Shown: positions 1 to 9,856, counted from the first letter of the stretch. The stretch: DNA of 44,264 nucleotides from Clostridia bacterium (GCA_900752095.1 CAADUD010000061.1:1-44264); one strand, 5' to 3'. A program made the numbers and translations. Notes: generated by a model from the sequence alone, not told the origin.

Positions 1-3000
1 ATCTAACTGTTTTTTATCAACCTTTCCATTCAAAGTAATAGGTAATGAATCTAAAAAAACAAAATATTTAGGAATCATATATAAAGGTATATGCTTTTTT
101 AGGTTTTCTCTAATCATAGAAATTTCAATTGGTACATTAGAGGTCAAAAATGCTACCAAATAAGGAGAAGAAGCTTCTTTTTTATAAAGAACAGAACAGG
201 CTGTAATATGTGGTATTTCTAAAATTCTCTTTTCTATTTCAGACAACTCAACACGTAATCCTCTTATTTTTATTTGAAAGTCTTCCCTTCCAATATAATG
301 AATTTCTCCAATTGATGAATAATAACCAATGTCTCCTGTTTTATACAAAGTACCATGACCAAAAGGATTAGAAATAAAACTTTTTTGCGTTAATTGAGGT
401 TGATTAACATATCCTTGAGCTACTCCTTCTCCCGCTACACAAATTTCGCCAGGCACACCAAGTGGACAAAGATTCATATCTTTATCACAAATATAAATAG
501 GCGCATATTCAAATGGAAATCCAATTGTAATATCTTGAGAGTTTATTACCTCTTTGCATGAACAACAAGCAGTAATTTCAGTAGGACCATACGCATTATA
601 AATATAAGCCTTTGTAAGCTTAGAAAGACGTTCATATAGTTCTGCCGTAAAGACCTCGCCTCCAAGTTGGATTACTTTTAAATTGTTTAAACATTTTTCA
701 GTAATAGGATTAGTACAAAGTAAATCAATTCTACTTGGAGTTGTTAAAATAAAATCAATGTGATATTTTTCTATAATTTTAGCCATAATCATAGGAATTT
801 TTTGTTCGTCTTCATTTGTTAAAACAAGAGTTTTACCTGACAATAGAGGAACAAAAGTTTCTACCATAAACATATCAAAAGCAATGGTACTAATACTAAT
901 GAAATTCTCGCATTCATTGGTATGCATTTTTAACTGATGATTTCTAAGTAAATTCATAACGCCTTTTCTTTTTAACATAACTCCTTTAGGCATACCAGTA
1001 GAACCAGAAGTATAGATAACGCTAAATAAGTCTTCTAGATGATAAGAAATAGAAGGATTTTGATTAGAATATTTTTCAAAATCTTCTTCTTCAATATAAC
1101 ATTGATTAGTAAAGGTAACATTTTTAACATCTTTACAAGTGAAAAGCAAAGGTGATGAACTATTTTTTAGCATATATTTAATTCTATCATCTGGCAAATT
1201 GGAGTCAATTAACATATAGGCACATCCTGCTTTTAAAATACCAAGCATAAAAATGATTAAATTTTGTGAACGAGGTAATAAAATACCAATAATAGAATTT
1301 TTTGCAATATTCTTATGTAGTAAATAATTCGCTATTTGGTTTGCCTTTTGATTAATTTCTGCATAAGAAAATTCCTTATCTTCAAATATTATGGCAGTTT
1401 TAGCAGCATGTTGTTTAGCTTGTTCTTCCCATAATTCTATTACTTGTTTATCTTTTAATAAATTTGATTGTGAAGCATTAAAGTTATATAAGATATCGTT
1501 TTTCTCCTTTAAAGTAAGAATAGATACTTGAGAAATAGTTGTCTCCGGGTTCTCTAATATATTATGAATTAATTCAAAATAATGCATTAAAAAACTCTCC
1601 ATAAAGTCTTGTGTGTATAAATTTTTATTATATTCCAAGTGAACAGTAAATTGTTCTGTATCGGGAAGAATCTCTAATGTGAAATCAAATTTAGAGATAG
1701 TAGAATGAGGCAAATAATAAGAGGCATTTAAATTTCCTAATTGTATTTGCTTCATTCCATCATTTTGATACACAAACATGGTATCAAATAGTGGATTTCT
1801 ACTGGTGTCCATTGACCAATTTAATTTTTTCACTAATTCATCGAATGGATAAAAATCATTTTTAAAAGCGTCAAAACAATTTTGCATAACCTTATTTATG
1901 AACTGGAGAACCGTTTCATTAGGATCAATTTTTTCACGTAGAGCTAAACTATTAACAAACATACCAATAATTTGACGTAATTCTTTATGAGGTCTTCCAG
2001 CTACAGGGGTTCCAACTACAATATCTTTTTGACCAGTATATTTATATAGTAAAATATAATAAGCTGCTAAAAAGAACAAGTAAGGTGTAATATGAAATTG
2101 ATGGCATAAATCATAAATTGATTTAGATTGCTCTATCTTTGAAGTAAGTTTATTACCTTCAAAAGTCAGAGAAGTAGGTCTATCAAAATTTGTTGGCATG
2201 TTTAAAACAGGAATTTCATTTTGAAATTGAGAAATCCAGTAATTTTCCATATCTTTATACTCAGAGGAACTGACTTTTTCTTGCTCCCAATAGGTATAAT
2301 CTTTATAATCAATTGTTGATTCTGGCAAGGAATTTCCCTTATATAATTCGCATAATTCGTGCAAAAATAAACCTATGGACTCTCCATCGCATATAATATG
2401 ATGAAAATCTAGTAATAAAATAGAACGTCCATCCTGCAATAAAACAAGCATACTTCTAAATAAAGGAGCATTTGCCAAATCAAAAGGCTGAATAAAATCT
2501 GTAAATAAGTCTTCTATTTTTGCACTAGAATCATGAATTACTTTTAAATGATAAGTAAAAGGTTCTAATATCTTTTGTTTTAATTCTTGGTCTTCGATGA
2601 CAAAATAAGTACGTAAAGACTCATGACGTTTAATTAGAGATTGAAAACATTTTTCTAATTTTTCAATATTAGGATAACCATTAAAGAGTAATCCACCAGG
2701 AGTATTATAAGTAATAGAATTATTTCCTTCTTTTTTTACAGTATAATAAATACGCTTTTGAGCAGAACTAGCGATATAAGAAGATTGCTTTTTTATTTTT
2801 TTAATATGTTCTACTACATCTTCTAAATGGAGAGAACTGATATATTCTGCCAATAACTGAATAGTAGGATAAGAAAAAATATCTTTCATTTGTACTCTTA
2901 CATGAAATGTATAATAAAGTTCAGAAGTAAGACGAATAGCAGCAAGAGAATCTCCACCCAAGTCAAAGAAATTATTGGTAATACCTATTTTATTTAAATG

Positions 3001-5886
3001 TAAAACAGATTTCCATAAGTCAACCAATTTTTTCTCCATTTCTGTGGTAGGAGCTACATAAGTTGTTTCTATTTCTATTTCAGGCAAATTCTTTGTATCT
3101 ATTTTTCCATTTAGAGTTAATGCAAATTTGTCTAATGGTATAAAGTGAGAAGGAACCATGTAATAAGGGAGTTTTTCAGCAACATAATTTTTTAAGCTAG
3201 CTAAATCGATAGAATCTCCTACAAAATAACAACAAATAGTATCAACTTGGTTTACCTTTTTCACAAGAGCAACACATTCACGAATACCTGTAAAATGTTG
3301 AACTACCTTATTAATTTCTTCTAATTCAATACGTAATCCTCTTATTTTAACTTGTGAATCATCTCTGCCAATGTAGGTAATTTCACCATTAGGTAAAAAT
3401 TTGGCTAAATCACCAGTTTTGTACATTAACCCATCTCCAAAAGGATTTTTAATGAAATTTTTGGAAGTTAAATCAGGTTGATTCACATAACCATATGAAA
3501 CACCATCTCCAGCTATACATAATTCTCCAACAGCATGAATAGGACATAAGTTATTCCATTGATTACAAATATAAACTTGAACATTAGGAAGTGGTCTACC
3601 AATGGTAATATTGTCACTGGAGGTAACTAATTTACAAGTAGCACAAGAAGTAGTTTCAGAAGGACCATAACCATTATAAATTTTACCATTCGTGTATTGA
3701 ACTAACTTATTATAAAACTGAGGATTTAAAACTTCGCCACCCAATTGAATTGCTTTTATATTTTTTAAACAACTAGCAGTATTAGAATTGAAAAGTAATA
3801 AGTTCATTTTAGAAGAAGTAATCAACATAAATTCTACTTGTTCTTTTTCGATTAATTGAGACATAAAAATAGGATTTTTACTTTCTTCTTCATTTGCTAA
3901 AATTAAAGTTTTGCCTAATAAAAGTGGAATCCAAACTTCAGCGGCAAACATGTCAAAAGAAACTGAACAAGAACTTAAAAAGCAAGAAAATGTATCAGCT
4001 TTCATAGAATAACAATAACCTAATACTAAATTAAGAAGACTAGAATTTTTTAATAAAATTCCTTTTGGTGCACCTGTGGAGCCAGAAGTGTAGACAATAG
4101 ATAAAGCGTGTTCAGGTGCGTAAGGAAGACACAAATTGTGAGAAAATTCATCTAAAGCAGGGACATCCTCTATAAAAATAGCATTTTCAAATTTTGTACT
4201 ATGAGGCGAATGGGAAGTAATTACACAGGAAACATCAGCATTTGCTAACATGTATTGAATGCGTTCTTCTGGTAAAGTATTTTCTATTAATAAATAAGCA
4301 CAATCAGCTTTTTTTATTGCCAACATGGCTACAATCAACTCTGCACACTTTGGAAGATAGATAGCAATTTTACTATTAGAAGGAATAGCTAGTTTTCTTA
4401 AAAAATGAGCTAACTGGTTTGCCTTTTTATTTAATTCCTCATAAGTAAATTTAGAGTTTTCAAAAATAAGAGCATTTTCATTAGGTTGATTCTTAGCATA
4501 TTCTTCAAATACTTGCATAAAGTTTTGATTTTTATCATAAGAAACATTGGTATGATTAAACTCGCATAAAATTTTTTGTTTTTCTTCAGATGCTACTATT
4601 TCAATGTCTTGTAATAAAATTTTAGACTCATGGATTACTTGCTTAACAATATTTAATATACGTTCATGTAAAGCAATAATTTCTTCCTTTGTAAGTTCAG
4701 AAATTTTATAATCATAATAAATATCAAATTTTCCAGTATGATCCATGTCATAAAAGTGAATCTCTAAGGTGTCTGTAATGGTTCCATTAAATAACCATTC
4801 AGAAGAATAGTTGACATCACTATTACTCCTATCATCATGTGCATTTTGATAAGAAAGTACAATATTATATAAATTTTGTGTGTAATTATATTTTTTCTTT
4901 AATTCTTCTAATAAAAGAGAATATGGGTATTTTTGATGTCTATAAATAGACATTTGCAATTCAACTATATTTTTCAAGAAGTCTACAAAAGTAAGATTTG
5001 GTAGAACATCTGCTTTAAAAGGTACTGTACTAATAAACATACCAGCAGTATTTTTTTCTCTAAAGTTAGAACGGTTTAAAACAGGTGTACCAATAATAGG
5101 GGATTCAATGTTATTTATTTTTGCAAGATAAATGAAAAAGATGGACATAAAAAATACATAAATAGAGCAGTGATTTTGAGCGCAAAAATCTAAAATCTGT
5201 TGATAAAGTTTTTCTTCTAAATGAAAAACTTGTCTAACAGCTGTAAAATCAGTAGTAATAGGTTGATAAGATATTTTAGCTAATTCAGGAGTTTTTGGAA
5301 AAAATTGTTCCCAGAATTCTTGATCCTTTTGAAATTTTTTAGAATCAAGATAATCTTTTTCAGTAGTAATATAATCTACATAAGATGGGTTAAGAGATTT
5401 ATCAATTGCTTTTTGATTAATAAGACTAGAATATAAATTCATTACTTCGTTAATAAATAAGCTCATTGTCCATGCATCGGCAATGATATGATGGAAGGTA
5501 ACATTTAAACCTCCAGATGAATCTGGAGATTGAAATAAAGTAAAAGAGAACAAATTAGAATCAATCAGTGTAAAATGTTTTTTTACAATAGATTGATTAA
5601 AGTCTACAAGATCTTCTTTACTTTTTAATGAAACTAATTCAATAGAGAATGGTTCATAAGGATGAATATATTGTTTAGGAACTTGATTCTCAATTGCGAT
5701 TCTGGTTCTGATAGAATCATTTTTTTCTACATAAATGTTAAGAGCCTTTTCCAAACAATCAAAATGAACTTTTTCGTGTATAATAATATTTCCACTGACA
5801 TTATTAATATTGGAATTAGAAGAATATTCTTCTGTCAAATAAATTGCTTTTTGTGGATTGGTCAAGGAATATAATTTTTTCTCCAT
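1..5886 (-). CDS. Non-ribosomal peptide synthetase, C-A-PCP-C-A, 3' end beyond window
   Basis: Open for 1962 codons from ATG at 5886, preceded by AGGGGTAATATACC, to the window edge. Domains by approximate residue: condensation C1 1-440 (HHIIADA near 131, last Gly of HHxxxDG replaced by Ala); adenylation A1 445-930 (YTSGSTGAPKG near 598, NGYGPSETT, YKTGD, NGKID); carrier protein 945-1010 with LGGDSL, phosphopantetheine Ser980; C2 1025-1450 (canonical HHIICDG at 1162); A2 1480-1955 (YTSGSTGMPKG near 1625, NAYGPTEIT, YKTGD, NGKVD). The frame leaves the window right after the A10 motif, so a second carrier protein and a release domain should lie beyond. Each A domain activates an amino acid as AMP ester and loads it on the carrier thiol; C2 joins the two. 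A condensation domain opening the first gene after a promoter suggests the chain starts with an acyl group (inference). Both A domains carry FDMF..E at the specificity region. The start and module order are secure; the product is not predictable. Confidence 0.95.
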   Translation of the reverse strand, partial: MEKKLYSLTNPQKAIYLTEEYSSNSNINNVSGNIIIHEKVHFDCLEKALNIYVEKNDSIRTRIAIENQVPKQYIHPYEPFSIELVSLKSKEDLVDFNQSIVKKHFTLIDSNLFSFTLFQSPDSSGGLNVTFHHIIADAWTMSLFINEVMNLYSSLINQKAIDKSLNPSYVDYITTEKDYLDSKKFQKDQEFWEQFFPKTPELAKISYQPITTDFTAVRQVFHLEEKLYQQILDFCAQNHCSIYVFFMSIFFIYLAKINNIESPIIGTPVLNRSNFREKNTAGMFISTVPFKADVLPNLTFVDFLKNIVELQMSIYRHQKYPYSLLLEELKKKYNYTQNLYNIVLSYQNAHDDRSNSDVNYSSEWLFNGTITDTLEIHFYDMDHTGKFDIYYDYKISELTKEEIIALHERILNIVKQVIHESKILLQDIEIVASEEKQKILCEFNHTNVSYDKNQNFMQVFEEYAKNQPNENALIFENSKFTYEELNKKANQLAHFLRKLAIPSNSKIAIYLPKCAELIVAMLAIKKADCAYLLIENTLPEERIQYMLANADVSCVITSHSPHSTKFENAIFIEDVPALDEFSHNLCLPYAPEHALSIVYTSGSTGAPKGILLKNSSLLNLVLGYCYSMKADTFSCFLSSCSVSFDMFAAEVWIPLLLGKTLILANEEESKNPIFMSQLIEKEQVEFMLITSSKMNLLLFNSNTASCLKNIKAIQLGGEVLNPQFYNKLVQYTNGKIYNGYGPSETTSCATCKLVTSSDNITIGRPLPNVQVYICNQWNNLCPIHAVGELCIAGDGVSYGYVNQPDLTSKNFIKNPFGDGLMYKTGDLAKFLPNGEITYIGRDDSQVKIRGLRIELEEINKVVQHFTGIRECVALVKKVNQVDTICCYFVGDSIDLASLKNYVAEKLPYYMVPSHFIPLDKFALTLNGKIDTKNLPEIEIETTYVAPTTEMEKKLVDLWKSVLHLNKIGITNNFFDLGGDSLAAIRLTSELYYTFHVRVQMKDIFSYPTIQLLAEYISSLHLEDVVEHIKKIKKQSSYIASSAQKRIYYTVKKEGNNSITYNTPGGLLFNGYPNIEKLEKCFQSLIKRHESLRTYFVIEDQELKQKILEPFTYHLKVIHDSSAKIEDLFTDFIQPFDLANAPLFRSMLVLLQDGRSILLLDFHHIICDGESIGLFLHELCELYKGNSLPESTIDYKDYTYWEQEKVSSSEYKDMENYWISQFQNEIPVLNMPTNFDRPTSLTFEGNKLTSKIEQSKSIYDLCHQFHITPYLFFLAAYYILLYKYTGQKDIVVGTPVAGRPHKELRQIIGMFVNSLALREKIDPNETVLQFINKVMQNCFDAFKNDFYPFDELVKKLNWSMDTSRNPLFDTMFVYQNDGMKQIQLGNLNASYYLPHSTISKFDFTLEILPDTEQFTVHLEYNKNLYTQDFMESFLMHYFELIHNILENPETTISQVSILTLKEKNDILYNFNASQSNLLKDKQVIELWEEQAKQHAAKTAIIFEDKEFSYAEINQKANQIANYLLHKNIAKNSIIGILLPRSQNLIIFMLGILKAGCAYMLIDSNLPDDRIKYMLKNSSSPLLFTCKDVKNVTFTNQCYIEEEDFEKYSNQNPSISYHLEDLFSVIYTSGSTGMPKGVMLKRKGVMNLLRNHQLKMHTNECENFISISTIAFDMFMVETFVPLLSGKTLVLTNEDEQKIPMIMAKIIEKYHIDFILTTPSRIDLLCTNPITEKCLNNLKVIQLGGEVFTAELYERLSKLTKAYIYNAYGPTEITACCSCKEVINSQDITIGFPFEYAPIYICDKDMNLCPLGVPGEICVAGEGVAQGYVNQPQLTQKSFISNPFGHGTLYKTGDIGYYSSIGEIHYIGREDFQIKIRGLRVELSEIEKRILEIPHITACSVLYKKEASSPYLVAFLTSNVPIEISMIRENLKKHIPLYMIPKYFVFLDSLPITLNGKVDKKQLD

Positions 5887-5993
5887 GGTATATTACCCCT
5901 TTAGATAAATATTTTTCTTTTTATTTTTATCTTTCGTAACCAAAAATACTACAATATTATTTCCTTTTGTACAATTTTAAATGAACTATTAAA

Positions 5994-6022
5994 ATTATAT
6001 ACTACAATAATAGAAAAATCAA
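5994..6022 (-). promoter_or_regulatory. Predicted promoter of the NRPS gene
   Basis: On the minus strand TTGATT (6022-6017) and TATAAT (5999-5994) are separated by exactly 17 bases. This places a start site about 100 bases upstream of the NRPS ATG at 5886. The match is good for a vegetative sigma-70-type promoter. Confidence 0.55.
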
Positions 6023-6070
6023 TGAAAATCTTGATAAAAAATTCCTTTTATTGTAAAATAAAGGTGAAAT

Positions 6071-6270
6071 TTGCTTTAAAATGCTCCTCGATTACTCGAA
6101 ATGCGGATAGGTATTAGATTTTAAAATAAATATTGGTTAATATAATACCTTTTCTTTTTCTCGTAAGCTCGTCGCATAGACTTGTGAATTAAGGTGCACT
6201 TTCTTTTAAGAGTAATGCAATTATTTGCTTTAAAATGCTCCTCAATTACTCGAAATGCGAATAGGTATTA
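6071..6270. repeat. 46-bp direct repeat pair in the divergent NRPS/ligase intergenic region
   Basis: The stretch 6071-6116 (starting TTGCTTTAAAATGCTCCTC) recurs at 6225-6270 with two substitutions. The copies are 154 bases apart, both on the plus strand. Each holds a TCGATTACTCGA-like core followed by AATGCG and ATAGGTATTA. Between them a segment with TTAATATAATACC is inverted relative to GGTATTATATTA just after copy 2. This is the only structure I see in the 494-base gap 5887-6380 apart from the NRPS promoter. It may be a dispersed intergenic repeat or a shared regulatory site for the two divergent genes. Confidence 0.7.
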
Positions 6271-6380
6271 TATTAACTAATAGAAAAATAAAAGATAAAT
6301 AATAATTATAAAATATAAATAAGGTTTATAGATAAATCCTAATTTAAAAATCTAAATTTATGAAAAAAGGGAAGATGTGA

Positions 6381-8114
6381 ATGAAAAAAAAGAAAAGTAG
6401 GGTTGTGTATGAAGCGGAAGAGGTGAGAGATTTTAGGGAGTTAATTAGAAGAACAGCTGCTAAATATCCGGATCAAATTGCTTATAAATATAAAATACGT
6501 AAAGGAATAGAAAAACCTGAATATGTGAATAAAACTTATTCTCAATTCCAAAAAGATATAGAAGGTTTGAGTACAGGACTACTTTCTATGGGATTAAAGG
6601 GGAAAAAGATAGCAGTAATAGGAAATAATCGCTATGAATGGTGTACTACTTATCTTGCTGTAACTACAGGTGGGATGATTATTGTACCACTAGATAAAGC
6701 TCTTCCAGAAAAAGAAATTGGGTCTTTAATAAAAAGAAGTGGTGCAGAGGCTATTGTTTGTGAACAAAAATATGTAACATCTATTTTAAAAATAAAACAA
6801 GAAGAACAGAGTCAATTGAAATATATTATTTGTATGGATGAAACAGAAGAAAAAGATGTCTTGAATTATCAAGAAGTGTTAAAACAAGGTAGAAAATTAA
6901 TAAATCAGGGAAATCATGAATATGAGGAAGTTGTAATAGACCCTAATGCTATGTCCATTATCCTATATACTTCAGGAACTACTAGCCTTTCTAAAGGAGT
7001 TATGCTTTCACAACATAATATATGTGCTAATATTCAAGCAATCGCAAGTTATGTACATATGTCTACAGATGACACTTTACTTTCATTTTTACCAATTCAC
7101 CATACTTTTGAATGTACTATTACCTTCCTTTATGGCATTTATTTTGGTGTTACAGTTGCCTTTTGTGATGGATTAAAATATATTCAAAAAAATATGAATG
7201 AATATCATATTACTGTTTTTGTATCTGTACCTTTGGTATTAGAAAATATTCATAAAAAAGTATGGAAAAGCATAGAAGAAAAGGGCAAAAAGCCACTTAT
7301 GAAAACAATGGTAGCTATTACTAAAGCATTAGCTAAAATCAAAATTGATGTAAGAAGAAAAGCTTTTAAACCTATATTAGATCAATTTGGAGGAAAACTA
7401 AGAGTTGTTTTTGTTGGGGCAGCTCCTTTAGATAAAAAAATCATACATGGATTTAATGATTTTGGTGTAGAACTAGTACAAGGGTATGGACTAACAGAAA
7501 CTTCTCCTGTAGTATCTTGTGAAACAGATAAAGAAAAAAGACCGGGCTCTATAGGACTACCACTATATAATTTAGAAGTAAAAATTCAAAACCCAGATGA
7601 AGATGGCGTTGGAGAAATTTTAGTAAAGGGACCTAGTGTTATGCTTGGTTATTATGAAAATGAAGAAGCAAACAAGAAAGCTTTTACAGATGGATGGTTT
7701 TGTACAGGAGATTATGGTTATTTAGATAAAGATGGGTTTTTATATATTTGCGGTAGAAAAAATGATGTTATAGTTTTAAAAAATGGAAAAAATATTTATC
7801 CACAAGAATTAGAAACTTTATTAAATCAATTGCCAACTGTATTAGAAAGTATGGTATATTCGAGGGATAAAAGTTCTATGGATACTACTCTTTGTGCTAA
7901 AATTGTGTATGATAAAGAGCATATAGAAGAACTTTATGGAAAGAAGACATTAGAAGAAATAAAAGATATTATTTGGCAACAAGTAAAAGAAGTTAATCAA
8001 ACTTTGCCAGATGTAAAACACATCAAAGAGATTTTTGTAACAGATGAGCCATTAGCAAAAACGACAACACAAAAAGTAAAAAGATATGAGGAAATGAAAA
8101 AAACAACATTTTAA
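6381..8114 (+). CDS. AMP-forming acyl-CoA ligase (FadD-like, ANL superfamily)
   Basis: 577 residues, of usual length for long-chain fatty-acid CoA ligases. The phosphate-binding loop is YTSGTTSLSKG at 196-206; the adenylation motif GYGLTETSP is at 368-376, DGWFCTGD at 437-444 and the hinge GRKNDVIVLKNGKNIYP around 457. The start is ATG 6381 with AAGGGAAG seven bases upstream. Known chemistry: carboxylic acid plus ATP gives acyl-AMP, then acyl-CoA (or transfer to a carrier thiol). No signal peptide or membrane segment; cytosolic. It diverges from the NRPS and shares its 494-base intergenic region, so it may supply an activated fatty acid to the synthetase's first condensation domain. It could equally serve ordinary lipid metabolism; the substrate is not readable from the sequence. 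Confidence 0.9.
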   Translation: MKKKKSRVVYEAEEVRDFRELIRRTAAKYPDQIAYKYKIRKGIEKPEYVNKTYSQFQKDIEGLSTGLLSMGLKGKKIAVIGNNRYEWCTTYLAVTTGGMIIVPLDKALPEKEIGSLIKRSGAEAIVCEQKYVTSILKIKQEEQSQLKYIICMDETEEKDVLNYQEVLKQGRKLINQGNHEYEEVVIDPNAMSIILYTSGTTSLSKGVMLSQHNICANIQAIASYVHMSTDDTLLSFLPIHHTFECTITFLYGIYFGVTVAFCDGLKYIQKNMNEYHITVFVSVPLVLENIHKKVWKSIEEKGKKPLMKTMVAITKALAKIKIDVRRKAFKPILDQFGGKLRVVFVGAAPLDKKIIHGFNDFGVELVQGYGLTETSPVVSCETDKEKRPGSIGLPLYNLEVKIQNPDEDGVGEILVKGPSVMLGYYENEEANKKAFTDGWFCTGDYGYLDKDGFLYICGRKNDVIVLKNGKNIYPQELETLLNQLPTVLESMVYSRDKSSMDTTLCAKIVYDKEHIEELYGKKTLEEIKDIIWQQVKEVNQTLPDVKHIKEIFVTDEPLAKTTTQKVKRYEEMKKTTF

Positions 8115-8332
8115 ATTATTGCTAAAATTAAAAAATTTTCTTAAAGTATTAGAATTGCTTTTCCAATTTTTAAATCTTTTCCACTTTTGGGTATCTGTAA
8201 CTTAGCATAAATGCTTCAAACAGCTGTCACAATGTTCATCCACGCAAGGCTTTAAAAATTTCAAAAGGAAATACAGCACTTTTAACTAAAAAATAAAATT
8301 AAAAATGATTAAATTTAGAAAAAATAGGAAAA

Positions 8333-8374
8333 AATAATAAAGGAAGGGAGTAAGACTTTTCCTTTATTATTTTT
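8333..8374 (+). terminator. Intrinsic terminator in the 8115-8442 gap
   Basis: A 13-bp stem (AATAATAAAGGAA, 8333-8345, with 8359-8371) and a 13-base loop run into TTTATT. It closes the acyl-CoA ligase transcript or a readthrough product before the HtrA gene. The rest of the 328-base gap (8115-8332) holds no convincing gene; 8190-8270 is locally less AT-rich but I see no open frame or RNA there. Confidence 0.7.
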
Positions 8375-8442
8375 ATTATAAGTTACAAGATTAGAGAATA
8401 ATATAAAAAATTATCTATAAAATAGGAAAAGTTGAAAAACGT

Positions 8443-9588
8443 ATGGAAGAATATTTAAAAAGAGAAAAGAGAAAAAGAATAAAAAAATATTGTATTGGTG
8501 TTATTATTAGCATTTTGTTAGTGATTATTTTAGCTCTTACTTATTTAGTCTATTTTCAAATAGATATTACTACTACTCCAACTAATTTATCTGAGCAAAC
8601 AACAGATGTAACAAGGCTTTCACAAACAGTAGAACAAGTAGAAAAACGAGATAAAACAATTACAGAAGTAATAGAACAAGTAAATGAAGCTATTGTGGGA
8701 ATTTCTAAATTAAAAAATAGTGGCAGCACCATTTTTTTAGAAGATAGTACATCAGAATTAGGTCTAGGTACAGGAATGATTGTTTCAGAAAATGGATATA
8801 TTTTAACGAATGAGCATGTTTCTGGAGGGAAATATAGTAATTGTTATGTTACACTTCCTACTGGAAAAAGTTATCAAGGAAATGTGGTATGGTCAGATTC
8901 TATTTTAGATTTAGCAATAGTTAAAATCAATAGTAAAAACTTGCCTTTTGTAACTTTAGGAGACTCATCTAATGTAAAAGTAGGACAAAGTGTTTATGCA
9001 ATTGGAAATCCTATAGGTTTTGAATTTCAAAGGACTGTAACCTCAGGAATTATTAGTGCGGTAGATCGTACTATTCTACTAGAAGAAGGGGAAAGTACTT
9101 CTTATATGGAAGATTTAATACAAACAGATGCTACGATTAACCCGGGAAATAGTGGAGGTCCTTTGATTAATAATCAAGGAGAAGTAATTGGAATTAATAG
9201 TATTAAAATTACTTCAGCAGAAGGCATAGGATTTGCTATTCCTATTAACACGGCAAAAAATATTATCCAAAGTTTTATTACAACTGGTAAGTTCGAAGAA
9301 GCATATTTGGGAATATTTGCTTATGATAAAAATATTATTCCTTATTTAGATAGTAATTTAAATTTAGAAAATGGTATTTATGTAGTACAAGTAAATTTCA
9401 ATTCCCCAGCAGCACGTTATGGAATACAAGAAAAAGACGTATTATTAGAAATTGACGGAATTTCTTTAAATAAGATGTGTGATTTAAGATGTTATATTTA
9501 TGAAAAAAAGCCGGGCGATACTATAATTTTAAAAGTTTTGAGAAATCATAGAGAAATGAGTATAAAAGTGACGTTGGGAAGAAAATAA
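8443..9588 (+). CDS. htrA: HtrA/DegP-type membrane-anchored serine protease with PDZ domain
   Basis: 381 residues: a basic N-terminus, one membrane segment at about 17-38, then an extracytoplasmic trypsin-like domain and a C-terminal PDZ domain (about 285-378). The catalytic triad is visible: His125 in TNEHV, Asp156 in SILDLAIVK and Ser237 in NPGNSGGPL. Family role: ATP-independent quality control that degrades or refolds misfolded envelope proteins. The length and single N-terminal anchor match Gram-positive HtrA/YyxA proteins. The ribosome binding site is weak (AGGAAAAG well upstream of ATG 8443), and no closer in-frame start fits better. It stands alone between two terminators and is not obviously part of the NRPS cluster. 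Confidence 0.93.
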   Translation: MEEYLKREKRKRIKKYCIGVIISILLVIILALTYLVYFQIDITTTPTNLSEQTTDVTRLSQTVEQVEKRDKTITEVIEQVNEAIVGISKLKNSGSTIFLEDSTSELGLGTGMIVSENGYILTNEHVSGGKYSNCYVTLPTGKSYQGNVVWSDSILDLAIVKINSKNLPFVTLGDSSNVKVGQSVYAIGNPIGFEFQRTVTSGIISAVDRTILLEEGESTSYMEDLIQTDATINPGNSGGPLINNQGEVIGINSIKITSAEGIGFAIPINTAKNIIQSFITTGKFEEAYLGIFAYDKNIIPYLDSNLNLENGIYVVQVNFNSPAARYGIQEKDVLLEIDGISLNKMCDLRCYIYEKKPGDTIILKVLRNHREMSIKVTLGRK

Positions 9589-9624
9589 GAGTTAATCATA
9601 ATTTAAAGTAAAAGTAAGATTTAT

Positions 9625-9659
9625 GTAGGCAAAAGATAGAATGTTTTGCCTACTTTTTT
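9625..9659 (+). terminator. Terminator of the HtrA gene
   Basis: A perfect 10-bp stem, GTAGGCAAAA with TTTTGCCTAC (9625-9634 and 9644-9653), is followed by TTTTTT, 36 bases after the HtrA stop codon. Confidence 0.85.
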
Positions 9660-9827
9660 AATTAGATATTAAAAACATAAGCAATCTTTTCAAAAATGAA
9701 TTATAAGATATAACAAAGAAAGGAAATATTCATATTTAAAAAAATTGTATAAAAAGATAAAGAATATCATCTTTATAGAACATATACTTATATAATTAAA
9801 GTAAACGATATAATTAAGTGGAAAATA

Positions 9828-9856
9828 TTGACATGATTTACAAAATATGTTAATAT
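9828..9856 (+). promoter_or_regulatory. Consensus promoter of the secreted-protein gene
   Basis: TTGACA (9828-9833), a 17-base spacer and TAATAT (9851-9856) predict a start near 9863. The core closely resembles the 13637-13665 promoter, including ATATG or AATATG before the -10 box. The remainder of the 333-base gap 9589-9921 is AT-rich with no other feature. Confidence 0.75.

Noticed and set aside
5662..5874. 70-codon plus-strand frame opposite the NRPS start
   Set aside because: It is antisense to the condensation domain, has no ribosome site and encodes an Ile/Asn-rich sequence with no family features.
6955..7010. Acyl-CoA ligase P-loop reads YTSGTTSLSKG instead of YTSGTTGxPKG
   Set aside because: The Ser variant YTSGTTSxSK is, as far as I know, common in clostridial AMP-binding proteins, and all other motifs are intact, so it does not suggest inactivation.
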